Assembly (NCBI GenBank): GCA_963850415.1
Contig: CAWKLE010000003.1
Location: 620,001-684,000 of the forward strand
Direction: 5' to 3'
Origin: VAXT01 sp963850415
GTDB lineage: Bacteria; Actinomycetota; Thermoleophilia; Gaiellales; Gaiellaceae
Length of the DNA: 64,000 nt
Under the pieces are notes generated by a model that saw only the letters and a list, made by a program, of their open reading frames with translations, searched no databases and had not been told where the DNA came from. Both the position numbers and the translations under genes were made by a program. Below are positions 8,949 to 16,587 of this stretch, piece after piece; position 1 is the stretch's first letter; the number at the start of each line of letters is the position of its first letter.

Positions 8949-9968
8949 ATGCGCGCCGGCTACTACACGGACGCCTACTTCAACCACGCGCGTGACGCGC
9001 TGCTCGAGGACGGGCGTCATCCAAGAGTCGTCATGCAGGCCTTCCAGAAGAACCGCTCGTACCTGGGGGGCATGGACGAGGCGATCGCGATCCTCAAGCT
9101 CTGCTCGCACGACTGGGAGCAGCTGACGGTCCATGCGCTCTACGACGGCGACCTGATCGAGCCCTACGAGCCCGTCCTGCACATCGAGGGCGACTACACG
9201 CTGTTCGCGCACCTGGAAACCGCGTACCTCGGCGTGCTGGCCCGCAGAACGCTGATCACGACGAACGTCGTTCGTGTGCTCGAGGCCGCACGGGGCAAGC
9301 AGATCATCTTCATGCCCGCGCGTCACGACCATCATCGCGTCCAGACCGGTGACGGCTACGCGGCGTACGTCGCGGGCCAGATCGTCGGCGCGCCGGTCGG
9401 CGTGACCACGGACGAGCAGGCGTCGTGGTGGGGCGGCAAGGGCGTGGGCACGGTGCCGCACTCGCTGATCGCGGCGTACGGCGGCAACACGGTCCTTGCA
9501 GCGACGAAGTTCGCGGCGTGGGCGCCCGAGGACCTGAACGTGACCGTGCTCGTCGACTTCGAGAACAACTCCGTCGAGACGGCGCTCGCGGTTGCACGGG
9601 AGCTCGGGCCGCGGCTCTGGGGCATCCGCCTCGACACGTCCGAGAATCTCGTCGACCGGTCGCTTCTGAACGAGCTGGGCGATTTCCGGCCGACCGGGGT
9701 CAACGAGCGTCTGGTGCGCAAGGTGCGTGACGCGCTCGACGCGGACGGCTTCGAGCACGTGAAGATCGTCGCCTCGGGCGGCTTCACGGTCGACAAGATC
9801 GAGGCGTTCGAGCGGGCTGGCGTGCCGGTCGACGCGTACGGCGTCGGCTCGTCGCTGATCCGTGGGCAGAACGACTTCACGGCGGACGTCGTGATGACGG
9901 ACGGCCGTCCGTCCGCGAAGGTCGGTAGGACGTTCCGCGCCAATCAGCGCCTCGAGCTCGTCGCCTAG
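8949..9968 (+). CDS. Nicotinate phosphoribosyltransferase-like protein
   Basis: 339 residues from the ATG at 8949. It resembles the short actinobacterial nicotinate phosphoribosyltransferases of NAD salvage (nicotinate + PRPP to NaMN): GYYTDAYF, QAFQKN, GDYTLFAHLET, MPARHDHHRVQTGDG, VLVDFENNSVET, WGIRLDTSEN and VASGGFTVDKI. In-frame codons between the preceding TAG (8903) and this ATG encode a family-like leader (ERLDPEVFDLPVEK) but offer no start codon. Either the leader is dispensable or a base was lost near 8902 and the true start is the ATG at 8887. It converges on a nicotinamidase-like gene. Confidence 0.8.
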   Translation: MRAGYYTDAYFNHARDALLEDGRHPRVVMQAFQKNRSYLGGMDEAIAILKLCSHDWEQLTVHALYDGDLIEPYEPVLHIEGDYTLFAHLETAYLGVLARRTLITTNVVRVLEAARGKQIIFMPARHDHHRVQTGDGYAAYVAGQIVGAPVGVTTDEQASWWGGKGVGTVPHSLIAAYGGNTVLAATKFAAWAPEDLNVTVLVDFENNSVETALAVARELGPRLWGIRLDTSENLVDRSLLNELGDFRPTGVNERLVRKVRDALDADGFEHVKIVASGGFTVDKIEAFERAGVPVDAYGVGSSLIRGQNDFTADVVMTDGRPSAKVGRTFRANQRLELVA

Positions 9969-9985
9969 CGCAACCCCAACCGACC

Positions 9986-10004
9986 TAGTAACAGTCTGTT
10001 ACTA
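9986..10004. terminator. Palindrome between convergent NAD-salvage genes
   Basis: TAGTAACAG (9986-9994) and CTGTTACTA (9996-10004) are perfect inverted repeats around one T, flanked by CCCAAC and GTTGGG that can extend the stem. It lies between the two convergent stops and includes the stop codon of the reverse-strand gene, so a bidirectional terminator is likely. A near-identical core recurs at 32112-32126. Confidence 0.5.
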
Positions 10005-11054
10005 AGTTGGGTGCGCTGCGGACGTGGCTCGTGCTGCGATACCCGGCCAGTCGGCAAGGGGCGTGGTCGAGCGGACGACGTGCATGCCTGCCGCGGCGAA
10101 GCGCTCGAAAGCCGCATCCGCCTCGTCCGTGTAGTCGACGGCCCCCTGAACGACCACCGGCGACGTGCAGTCCTCCAGCAGGTAGACGCGCTCGGCGAGC
10201 TGCCGAGTGCCGCCGTCGCCCGCGAGCAGGTCGTCGATCGTCCAGGCCACGCAGTGGCTCTTGGCCTGGCCCGCGACGACGACCGCGTCGTAGCCGAGGA
10301 GCTCCTCGATCAGCTGCTCGTTGCGGCGGCCGAGCTCCTCGCCGTCCGGCCCCCGCGTCACCTCCGGGCCGAGGATCGAATAGTGCTCCGTGAGCGTCTC
10401 CTCGCCTTTGACCTGGAAGGACGGCTGCGTCTCGCGCGCCAGGCCGTGGAAGAAGAACGCCTCCTCGACCGACGAGACGAGCGCGTGCCCGATCCCGCCG
10501 AGCAGCGCGTGGTAGGGCCAGATCGTCAGCTCGTACTTCCCGCCCGCGGCGAGAGCCCGCGTGTAGTGGACGAGTTGCCGCCCGGCGTGGTCGAGCTCGA
10601 TCCCGAGGCTCGTGCACACGGCCGGGTTGACGCGCCAGCGACCCGACTCGACGTCCTCGGCCGAGACGAGCGTGTACGGCTCGGGATGGTTCCCGTCCTC
10701 GTCGACGAGCCAGACCGCGTGAAAGATCTGCAGCACCCGGTGCGTGTCGAGGCTGGGAACGATCCGTGTGATCGCGCCGAGGTTCCGGTAGACGAACGCA
10801 CAGAGGCGCCGGTTGTCGTCGACCGCGCCCGTCCCCGACCGGCCGCCGACGAAGAGCTCGAAGCCCGGGATGCAGAACGTGTTCTGGACGTCGACGGCGA
10901 GCAGGCAGATGCGGAACGCGTCTTCGGAGGCCGGACGAATCTCGTACTGTTCGGCCCAGAGCCGAGCGTCTCGGGCGCGCTCCTCGTACGGCACGCGCCA
11001 GATCTCTCCAACCTGCTCCGGCCGGTAGAAGTCGGGCACCGGGAGCTCGCGCAT
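10002..11054 (-). CDS. Isochorismatase-fold cysteine hydrolase (nicotinamidase-like)
   Basis: 350 residues. The cysteine-hydrolase triad is visible: D55 (LLAVDVQNTF), K173 (AAGGKYELTIWPYH) and C268 (VVAGQAKSHCV). The WPYH segment resembles the nicotinamidase metal region. Nicotinamidase would make nicotinate for the convergent phosphoribosyltransferase. At 350 residues it is much longer than typical PncA (about 190-210), with an N-terminal extension and an insertion after residue 190, so another amide substrate is possible. Confidence 0.75.
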   Translation of the reverse strand: MRELPVPDFYRPEQVGEIWRVPYEERARDARLWAEQYEIRPASEDAFRICLLAVDVQNTFCIPGFELFVGGRSGTGAVDDNRRLCAFVYRNLGAITRIVPSLDTHRVLQIFHAVWLVDEDGNHPEPYTLVSAEDVESGRWRVNPAVCTSLGIELDHAGRQLVHYTRALAAGGKYELTIWPYHALLGGIGHALVSSVEEAFFFHGLARETQPSFQVKGEETLTEHYSILGPEVTRGPDGEELGRRNEQLIEELLGYDAVVVAGQAKSHCVAWTIDDLLAGDGGTRQLAERVYLLEDCTSPVVVQGAVDYTDEADAAFERFAAAGMHVVRSTTPLADWPGIAARATSAAHPT

Positions 11055-11113
11055 CGCTCCGAGTCTAGTTCTGCGCTTCAGGTTCGCTGCTTGGCTGCCG
11101 ATGGAGCAACCGG

Positions 11114-12661
11114 ATGCCGAACATCGGTCACCTTTTGACGCAAATCGGCGCCGTGGCCCTCATCTGGCTGCCGCTCATGATGTTCGGGATGATCATCTAC
11201 CTGCTGTGGCGCACCCTGCAGGTGATGCCGCGCATCCAGACGAAGTCGGCCAACACGACCTCCGAGTCGTCGGTCTCGTGGGACGAGGTCGCCGGGCTCG
11301 AGGAGGCGCGTGACGAGATGCAGGAGATCGTCGACTTCCTCAAGGACTCGAAGCGGTTCGCGAAGCTCGGCGCGCGTGTGCCGAAAGGGATCCTGCTCTA
11401 CGGGCCGCCGGGCACCGGGAAGACGCTCCTCGCCAAGGCGGTCGCCCGCGAGTCGGGCGCGAGCTTCTACTCGCAGAGCGCCTCGGCCTTCGTCGAGATG
11501 TTCGCCGGGCTCGGCGCGGCCCGCATCCGCAAGCTCTTCGAGCAGGCGCGCAAGGATGCGCCCGCGATCGTGTTCATCGACGAGCTCGACGCGGTCGGCG
11601 CCGCCCGCAGCGGGCACGGCTTCAACCGCGAGCAGGACCAGACGCTGAACCAGCTGCTCGTCGAGCTCGACGGCTTCAACAACCGCGAGCAGGTGATCGT
11701 GATGGCCGCGTCGAACCGGCTCCAGGATCTCGACCCGGCTCTTCTCCGTCCCGGGCGTTTCGACCGGCAGATCCTCGTCTCGCCGCCCGACCTCGCGGGT
11801 CGTGAGGCGATCCTCGAGGTGCACACGCGCGGGAAGCCGCTCGACTCGGACGTCGACCTCGTCGCGATCTCGCGCCAGACCGCGGGCCTGACCGGCGCCG
11901 ATCTCGCCAACATCGCGAACGAGGCCGCGATCTTCGCGGGCCGCGAGAACCAGGAGCGCATCCACCACATCCACTTCGAGAACGCGATGGAGCGCGTCAT
12001 CGCGGGCCTCCAGCAGCGCCGCGTGATGACCGAGAAGGAGAAGCGGATCCTCGCCTACCACGAGGGCGGCCACGCGCTCATGTCGCACCTGATGGGCGAG
12101 AGCTTCCCCGTATCGAAGGCGACGATCGTTCCGCGCGGACAGGCGCTCGGCTACACGTTCAATCTTCCGCAGGAGGACCGCTATCTGCACACGCGCGAGG
12201 AGTTCATCGACTGGATGAAGATCGCTCTGGCCGGCCGGGCCGCCGAGCAGGTCGTCTTCGGGCGCGTCACGAACGGCGCGGCGAACGACCTCGAGAAGGT
12301 GACCGAGCTCGCGCGCTCCATGGTGTTCGAGTACGGCATGTCCGAGGGAGTCGTCTCGCGGACGATGCGCGCCGACAACTACGCGCTCTCCGAGGAGACG
12401 AAGCGCGTGCGCGACCAGGAGCAGGCCCGCCTCACCGACGACGCCTATGCCGAGGCGGTGCGGCTGATCACGAAGCACCGGCCGGCGCTCGACCGGCTTG
12501 CTCAGGCGCTGCTCGAGAAGGAGACGCTCGTCCGCCGCGAGATGGAGGCGCTGCTCTCGGAAGTCGAGCCGGAGTCGCGCGCGAGCGAGGCCGTGGGCCG
12601 GATCGTTCCGCTCCCGAGGATCGACGGCGCCCCCGACGAGAGAAGCCCCGTCAGCGGATAG
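11114..12661 (+). CDS. FtsH-like membrane AAA+ zinc metalloprotease, compact form
   Basis: 515 residues. One membrane helix (about 12-33) is followed directly by the AAA module: Walker A GPPGTGKT (97-104), Walker B VFIDELDAVG (153-162) and the second region of homology ending RPGRFDR. The protease domain has HEGGH (316-320), where FtsH usually has HEAGH, and a third zinc ligand, probably D392 (GAANDLEKVT). The periplasmic domain and second helix of classical FtsH are missing, and the pore loop reads FAG rather than FVG. It probably degrades membrane or cytosolic proteins; a housekeeping ftsH may exist elsewhere. Confidence 0.88.
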   Translation: MPNIGHLLTQIGAVALIWLPLMMFGMIIYLLWRTLQVMPRIQTKSANTTSESSVSWDEVAGLEEARDEMQEIVDFLKDSKRFAKLGARVPKGILLYGPPGTGKTLLAKAVARESGASFYSQSASAFVEMFAGLGAARIRKLFEQARKDAPAIVFIDELDAVGAARSGHGFNREQDQTLNQLLVELDGFNNREQVIVMAASNRLQDLDPALLRPGRFDRQILVSPPDLAGREAILEVHTRGKPLDSDVDLVAISRQTAGLTGADLANIANEAAIFAGRENQERIHHIHFENAMERVIAGLQQRRVMTEKEKRILAYHEGGHALMSHLMGESFPVSKATIVPRGQALGYTFNLPQEDRYLHTREEFIDWMKIALAGRAAEQVVFGRVTNGAANDLEKVTELARSMVFEYGMSEGVVSRTMRADNYALSEETKRVRDQEQARLTDDAYAEAVRLITKHRPALDRLAQALLEKETLVRREMEALLSEVEPESRASEAVGRIVPLPRIDGAPDERSPVSG

Positions 12662-12673
12662 CATCCTCCTCGC

Positions 12674-13078
12674 GTGCAGGCGAAGGGGATCCATCATCTG
12701 GGAGTCGCCGTCGAGGACCTCGACGAGGCGGTCGACACGTACCAGCGGCTCTTCGGAGCCGAGGTCGAGGGCCGCGACACGCTCGAGTCGCAGGGCGTCG
12801 AGGCGGCCGCCGTCCGGCTGGGTGAGAGCCGCGTCGAACTGCTCGCGTCACTGGGCGAGGACACTCCGGTGGGCAGGTTCCTGGCCCGGCGCGGCCCCGG
12901 GATGCACCACGTCGCCTATGCCGTGGACGATCTGCCACGCGGCCTGGCCGACCTGGAAGGGCAGGGCGTGCACGTCATCGACGACGTTCCGCGCCGCGGT
13001 CTCTTCGGCATGCAGGTCGCTTTCGTGCATCCTGAGTCCGTGCACGGAGTCCTTACGGAGCTGGTGAGCGTTGGCTGA
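12674..13078 (+). CDS. mce: Methylmalonyl-CoA epimerase
   Basis: 134 residues of the VOC fold in two repeats. Metal ligands are likely a His in GIHHLGVAVED (near residue 7), a His in GMHHVAYAVDD (near 78) and a late Glu (VLTELVSVG). It interconverts (R)- and (S)-methylmalonyl-CoA in propionate and odd-chain or branched-chain acyl-CoA metabolism. No mutase lies in the window. It starts at GTG 12674, 12 bases after ftsH, and its stop overlaps the next gene. Confidence 0.85.
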   Translation: MQAKGIHHLGVAVEDLDEAVDTYQRLFGAEVEGRDTLESQGVEAAAVRLGESRVELLASLGEDTPVGRFLARRGPGMHHVAYAVDDLPRGLADLEGQGVHVIDDVPRRGLFGMQVAFVHPESVHGVLTELVSVG

Positions 13079-13301
13079 GGAGGACCGGGTCCGGATCGAG
13101 ATCGGCTTCGACGGCGGCCAGGTGATGAGCGCGCACGTCCAGACGTCGGTCGCGGACGAGCTCGAGACGTCGCTCGGCGGCGCGTCCAACGGCACGGCCC
13201 AGATCGAGGCCGAGGACGGGCGGTACACGATCTCGCTCGCGCGGGTCGTCTACGTCAAGCGGTATTCGCGCGAAGGCCGCGTCGGCTTCAGCGGCGGCTA
13301 G
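13071..13301 (+). CDS. Small conserved-looking protein of unknown function
   Basis: 76 residues from TTG 13071, overlapping the epimerase stop by 8 bases, so translationally coupled to it. It is a compact beta-type sequence (VRIEIGFDGGQVMSAHV, GRYTISLARVVYVKRYSREGRVGF) with no membrane segment and no cysteines. I do not recognise the family with certainty. The coupling suggests a role linked to the epimerase, but that is inference only. Confidence 0.6.
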   Translation: MAEEDRVRIEIGFDGGQVMSAHVQTSVADELETSLGGASNGTAQIEAEDGRYTISLARVVYVKRYSREGRVGFSGG

Positions 13302-13345
13302 CCCCCTGGTTACAGGGCGCGCCTCTTCGGGCACCACCTCAGTGG

Positions 13346-13916
13346 ATGGTGCACGGGACGGCAACGAGAACCGGCCACGGCGCAGGGGTCGACCTGCGTC
13401 TCCTCGTCGCGCGGGCACAGGAAGGTGACCGTGCCTCGCTCGAGGAGCTGTACCTGCTCCACTTCGACCGCATCTACAGCTACCTGCACGTCACCGTGCG
13501 TGAACCGCCACGACGCCGAGGACCTCACGACGCAGACGTTTCTGAGGATGCTCGAGTCGATCGGCCGCTTCCGCTGGCAGTCGGCTCCGTTCTCGGCGTG
13601 GCTGTTCCGGATCGCGCACAACCTCGCGATCGACCACTTCCGCGCTGGGCGCCGGGTGCAGGCCGAGGACGAGGTTCCCGAGCAGGAGGAGGAGCCTTCG
13701 GCGGAGGATCGGGCGCTGCACTCGATCGGGCGGGCAGGGATGCTCGAGCTGATCGACCGGCTCTCGTCCGAGCAGCGCCAGGTGCTGACGCTGAAATTCC
13801 TGTTCGGCTTCGGGAACGCGGAGACGGCCGGGATCCTCGGCAAGACGGAGGGCGCCGTGAAGTCGCTCCAGCATCGCGCGCTCGCCTCGCTCGAGAAGCA
13901 GCTCGTGCGCGCGTAG
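13346..13916 (+). pseudogene. ECF-type RNA polymerase sigma factor, +1 frameshift in region 2
   Basis: The first frame starts at ATG 13346 and carries the start of region 2 (LLVARAQEGDRASLEELYLLHFDRIYSYLHVTV). Homology then jumps to another frame (NRHDAEDLTTQTFLRMLESIGRF, WLFRIAHNLAIDHFR). It continues to region 4 (LIDRLSSEQRQVLTLKF, GKTEGAVKSLQHRALASLEK). One extra base near 13499-13503 explains the break. The joined protein of about 189 residues is a normal ECF sigma factor. No obvious anti-sigma gene adjoins it. Confidence 0.8.
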
Positions 13917-13929
13917 TACCGTCCCGGCG

Positions 13930-14850
13930 ATGCCGCTCGACGTCGGGATCGTCGGCCTGCCCGGGGCCGGGAAGACGACGCTCTTCACCGCGCTGACGGG
14001 CGTCTCGCAGACTGCCTACGGGCAGGAGCACGTCGGCGTGGCGCCGATTCCGGACGAGCGGCTGGAACCGATCGCGGAGGTCGAAGGCTCGGCCAAGACG
14101 ACGCCGGCCACCGTCAGGCTCGTCGACCCGCCCGGCCTGAGCGCGGCAGTTCTCGGCGAGCTGAGGAAGGCCGATGCGCTGCTCGCCGTGCTGCGCGGCT
14201 TCGGCCCGGACGCTGATCCCGCCCACGACCTGGAGACGATCGGGCTCGAGCTCGTCGTCGCCGACCGCGACCACGTGGAGAAGCGCCTCGAGCGCGTGCG
14301 GACGATGGCGAAGGGCGGCGACCCGCGCGTGCGCGACGAGGTCGTCGAGCTGGAGCGCATCCTCGCGCACGTCGAAGCGGGCGGGCCGCTGAGCTCCTAC
14401 GAGCAGGATCTCCTGCCGGAGCTCGCGCCGCTGACGACCAAGCCGGTCGTGCAGATCGTCAACGGCGACGGCGGGATCGACCTCAAGTTGGAGTCGGAGC
14501 TGGCCGAGCTCACGCCCGACGAGGCGGCCGAGTTTCGCGATGGTCCCGGCGGCTTCGAGCAGGTGCTCTCGAGCCTCTTCGAGACGGCCGGCCTGCTCAC
14601 GTTCTTCACGGGCGGCGAGAAGGAGACGCGGGCATGGACGCTCGGGCAGGGCCTGACTGCGCTCGATGCGGCGGCAACGATCCACACGGACATCGCTCGC
14701 GGGTTCATCCGCTGCGAGGTGATTGCGTGGCGCGACCTCGTGGAGGCGGGAAGTCGCGCCGAGGCCGCCCGCCGCGGCCAGCAGCGGCTGGAGGGGAAGG
14801 ACTACGTCGTCGCCGACGGAGACATCCTCAACATCCGCTTCAACGTCTAA
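13930..14850 (+). CDS. ychF: YchF/OLA1-like GTPase, short form
   Basis: 306 residues against about 363 for typical YchF. G1 is GLPGAGKTT (9-17). G3 reads DPPGL (66-70), where YchF usually has DxAGL. A recognisable G4 (NxxE/NKxD) is absent; the equivalent region is VQIVNGDGG. The helical insertion is shortened. The C-terminal TGS domain is intact (FFTGGEKETRAWTLGQG, AATIHTDIARGFIRCEV, DGDILNIRFNV). YchF binds ribosomes and hydrolyses ATP. The changes suggest altered nucleotide handling or a divergent paralogue. Confidence 0.82.
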   Translation: MPLDVGIVGLPGAGKTTLFTALTGVSQTAYGQEHVGVAPIPDERLEPIAEVEGSAKTTPATVRLVDPPGLSAAVLGELRKADALLAVLRGFGPDADPAHDLETIGLELVVADRDHVEKRLERVRTMAKGGDPRVRDEVVELERILAHVEAGGPLSSYEQDLLPELAPLTTKPVVQIVNGDGGIDLKLESELAELTPDEAAEFRDGPGGFEQVLSSLFETAGLLTFFTGGEKETRAWTLGQGLTALDAAATIHTDIARGFIRCEVIAWRDLVEAGSRAEAARRGQQRLEGKDYVVADGDILNIRFNV

Positions 14851-14915
14851 CAGCAGTCGCAGCAGTCGCAGTCGCAATCCGGGCCGCAGTCACAGTTGCA
14901 ATCGCAGCGCTTCAC
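14847..14915 (-). CDS. Tiny Cys/Asp-rich peptide, putative metal-binding (metallothionein-like)
   Basis: A 22-codon reading frame from GTG 14915 to TAG 14847, preceded by AAGGAGG (14920-14926 on the reverse strand) four bases before the start. The peptide begins MKRCDCNCDC, has a GPD turn, then alternates Asp and Cys to end in CC. It holds 10 cysteines and 6 aspartates, with almost no hydrophobic residues. Such composition could bind As(III), Cd, Zn or Cu thiolates. It diverges from arsR and shares its operator region. It is too short for gene finders. A chance reading of a CAG/TCG repeat after ychF is the alternative. Confidence 0.5.
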   Translation of the reverse strand: MKRCDCNCDCGPDCDCDCCDCC

Positions 14916-14936
14916 GGTGCCTCCTTCCATCGATGA

Positions 14937-14977
14937 TTGTCGATGTAACGTCTAGCTGTTACATTGATGTTTGTCAA
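14937..14977. promoter_or_regulatory. Divergent promoters with shared ArsR-type operator
   Basis: A perfect inverted repeat ATGTAAC-N8-GTTACAT spans 14943-14964. On the plus strand TTGTCG (14937-14942) and TTACAT (14959-14964), 16 bases apart, form a promoter for arsR, with the operator filling the spacer. On the minus strand TTGACA (14972-14977) and TAGACG (14949-14954), 17 bases apart, form a promoter for the Cys-rich peptide. One bound ArsR dimer would block both. The arsR ATG has no Shine-Dalgarno and would start close to the transcript 5' end. Confidence 0.55.
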
Positions 14978-15348
14978 TGAAGAAGCTCACGACGATCACC
15001 TGTTGCGCCCCCGGCGCCCCGCCGCTGAAGCCGAAGGAGTTCGAGAGCCTCTCGGCGCGCTTCAAGGCGCTCGCCGACCCGACGCGGCTCGCGATCGTCA
15101 ACCGGCTGGCGAACAGGGATGCGGCGTGCGTCTGCGAGTTCAACTCGCTCGGCCTCTCCCAGCCGACGATCTCCCATCACCTGAAGGTCCTGCGCGAGGC
15201 CGGCCTGATCGAGGTCGCGTACCGGCGAGGCACCTTTGCCTTCTACCGGCTCGTTCCCGAAGCTGTGGAAGCGCTCGCCTTCGCGCTCGGCGGTGCGCCG
15301 CAGCCGGAGCTCGTGCTCGCGACCGCGGAGGGCACCGTTGCCCGCTGA
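14977..15348 (+). CDS. arsR: ArsR/SmtB-family metal(loid)-responsive repressor
   Basis: 123 residues from ATG 14977 (an in-frame TTG lies at 14971). It has a winged helix-turn-helix: LADPTRLAIVNRLA, then the recognition helix SQPTISHHLKVLREAGLI. The As(III)-type thiolate motif CVCEF (C51, C53) lies at the start of the DNA-binding helix region, and there is an extra CC pair at residues 9-10. Binding of As(III) or Sb(III) would release the operator upstream. It overlaps arsC by 11 bases, forming a two-gene operon. Confidence 0.9.
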   Translation: MKKLTTITCCAPGAPPLKPKEFESLSARFKALADPTRLAIVNRLANRDAACVCEFNSLGLSQPTISHHLKVLREAGLIEVAYRRGTFAFYRLVPEAVEALAFALGGAPQPELVLATAEGTVAR

Positions 15349-15733
15349 GAAGGTCCTCTTCGTCTGCATCGGGAACGCAGGCCGCTCGCAGATGGCGCAG
15401 GCGTTCGCCGAGCGGGCAGGGCTCGACGTCAGGTCGGCCGGCTCTCACGCAGAGGCTCACCTCCATCCCGAGGTGGTCGAGGTGATGAGCGAGCTCGGCT
15501 TCGACCTGAGCGGCCGCGTCCCACACCAGCTGGCCGACGAGGACGTCGAGTGGGCGGACCTGGTCGTGACGATGGGCTGCGGCGACGCCTGCCCGGTCTT
15601 GCCCGGCAAGCGCTACCTCGACTGGAAGATTCTCGACCCGATGGGGCTGCGAATCGGGATCGTGCGCGAGATCCGCGACGAGATCGCCGGTCTCGTCGAC
15701 GAGCTGGCTAGTTCTCCGGCACCGGCCGAGTAG
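15338..15733 (+). CDS. arsC: Arsenate reductase, low-molecular-weight phosphatase type
   Basis: 131 residues from TTG 15338, which overlaps the arsR stop. The P-loop is C10-IGNAGR16-S (CX5R type), the general acid is in LDP (D100-P101), and resolving cysteines are probably C81 and C85 (MGCGDACPVLPG). It reduces arsenate to arsenite using a thiol relay (thioredoxin or mycothiol in actinobacteria). No arsenite efflux pump adjoins it, so the arsenite may be handled by a pump elsewhere or by the divergent Cys-rich peptide. The 3' end overlaps the convergent HD gene by 26 bases. Confidence 0.88.
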   Translation: MPAEKVLFVCIGNAGRSQMAQAFAERAGLDVRSAGSHAEAHLHPEVVEVMSELGFDLSGRVPHQLADEDVEWADLVVTMGCGDACPVLPGKRYLDWKILDPMGLRIGIVREIRDEIAGLVDELASSPAPAE

Positions 15734-16544
15734 CGGCGACGGCGTCGAGCTGGTTCGCGTGGTAGAGCACCGAGGCCTCGGCCGTGCGCGCGGCCCGCGC
15801 GTCGTGGTGCGAGCCGACCGCGTGTAGGAGCTCCGCTCTGACTCCGGCCTCGAGCGGCGCTGCGCGCTCTTCGATCAGGCGGAGCCCCAGATGGACGTGC
15901 CCGAGCAGCCGGCCCTCTTCGGTCGGTTTGAAGACGGGCCCGCGCGTCAGCTCGACGGTCCGGCCGACGTCGTGCAGCAGCGCCGCCGCCAGGAGCAGGT
16001 CGGCGCGCAGCCTCGGATGGAGCTGCGCCACCTCGCGGCAGATCGTCGCGACTCCGACCGTGTGCTCGAGCAGGCCGCCCGCGTAGCCGTGATGGCCGTC
16101 GACGGTCGCGGGCAGCGCGCGGAGCCGACCCCGCAGCGCGTCGTCGCCGACGAAGCGCCCGACGGCCGCCTTGAGGCCGGCATGCGAGATCTCGCCTGCG
16201 AGGAACTCGAGGAAGCCCTCGAGCTCGTCTCCGTCGCGGCGCAGGGCGGGTGCGAGCGACTCCGGATCGAGGTCCTCGACCGGCTCGAGCGAGCGAATCT
16301 CGAGCTGCAACCGGTCGCGAAAGCGGTCGACGCGGCCGAGGATGCGCACGGCGTCGCCCTCGTCGAACCTGGTGTCGAGCAGGTCGACGTCGCTCCAGAC
16401 GCGCGCCTGGATCCGACCGCTCGGGTCGACGAGCTCGAGGGCGAGGTACGGAGCGCCCCCGCGCGTGCGCAGCCGCTCCTTCTTCGCGACCGCGTAGACG
16501 CCCTCGACGACGCGGTCCTGCTCCAGCTCGGCGATCGCAGACAC
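15708..16544 (-). CDS. OB-fold plus HD-domain 3'-5' exoribonuclease (YhaM-like)
   Basis: 278 residues. An N-terminal nucleic-acid-binding OB fold (about 1-90; VVEGVYAVAKKERLRTRGG, LDPSGRIQARVWSD) is followed by an HD hydrolase domain with H..HD metal ligands (HHGYAGGLLEHT, AALLHDVGR, HVHLGLRLI, VGSHHD). This matches YhaM-type RNases that trim single-stranded RNA or DNA. It is convergent with arsC and divergent from the DUF1015 gene. Confidence 0.8.
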   Translation of the reverse strand: MSAIAELEQDRVVEGVYAVAKKERLRTRGGAPYLALELVDPSGRIQARVWSDVDLLDTRFDEGDAVRILGRVDRFRDRLQLEIRSLEPVEDLDPESLAPALRRDGDELEGFLEFLAGEISHAGLKAAVGRFVGDDALRGRLRALPATVDGHHGYAGGLLEHTVGVATICREVAQLHPRLRADLLLAAALLHDVGRTVELTRGPVFKPTEEGRLLGHVHLGLRLIEERAAPLEAGVRAELLHAVGSHHDARAARTAEASVLYHANQLDAVAATRPVPEN

Positions 16545-16587
16545 GTCCCGAGTCTAGGTCCGGAAACGGATGGTACGGTGGCCCGCG

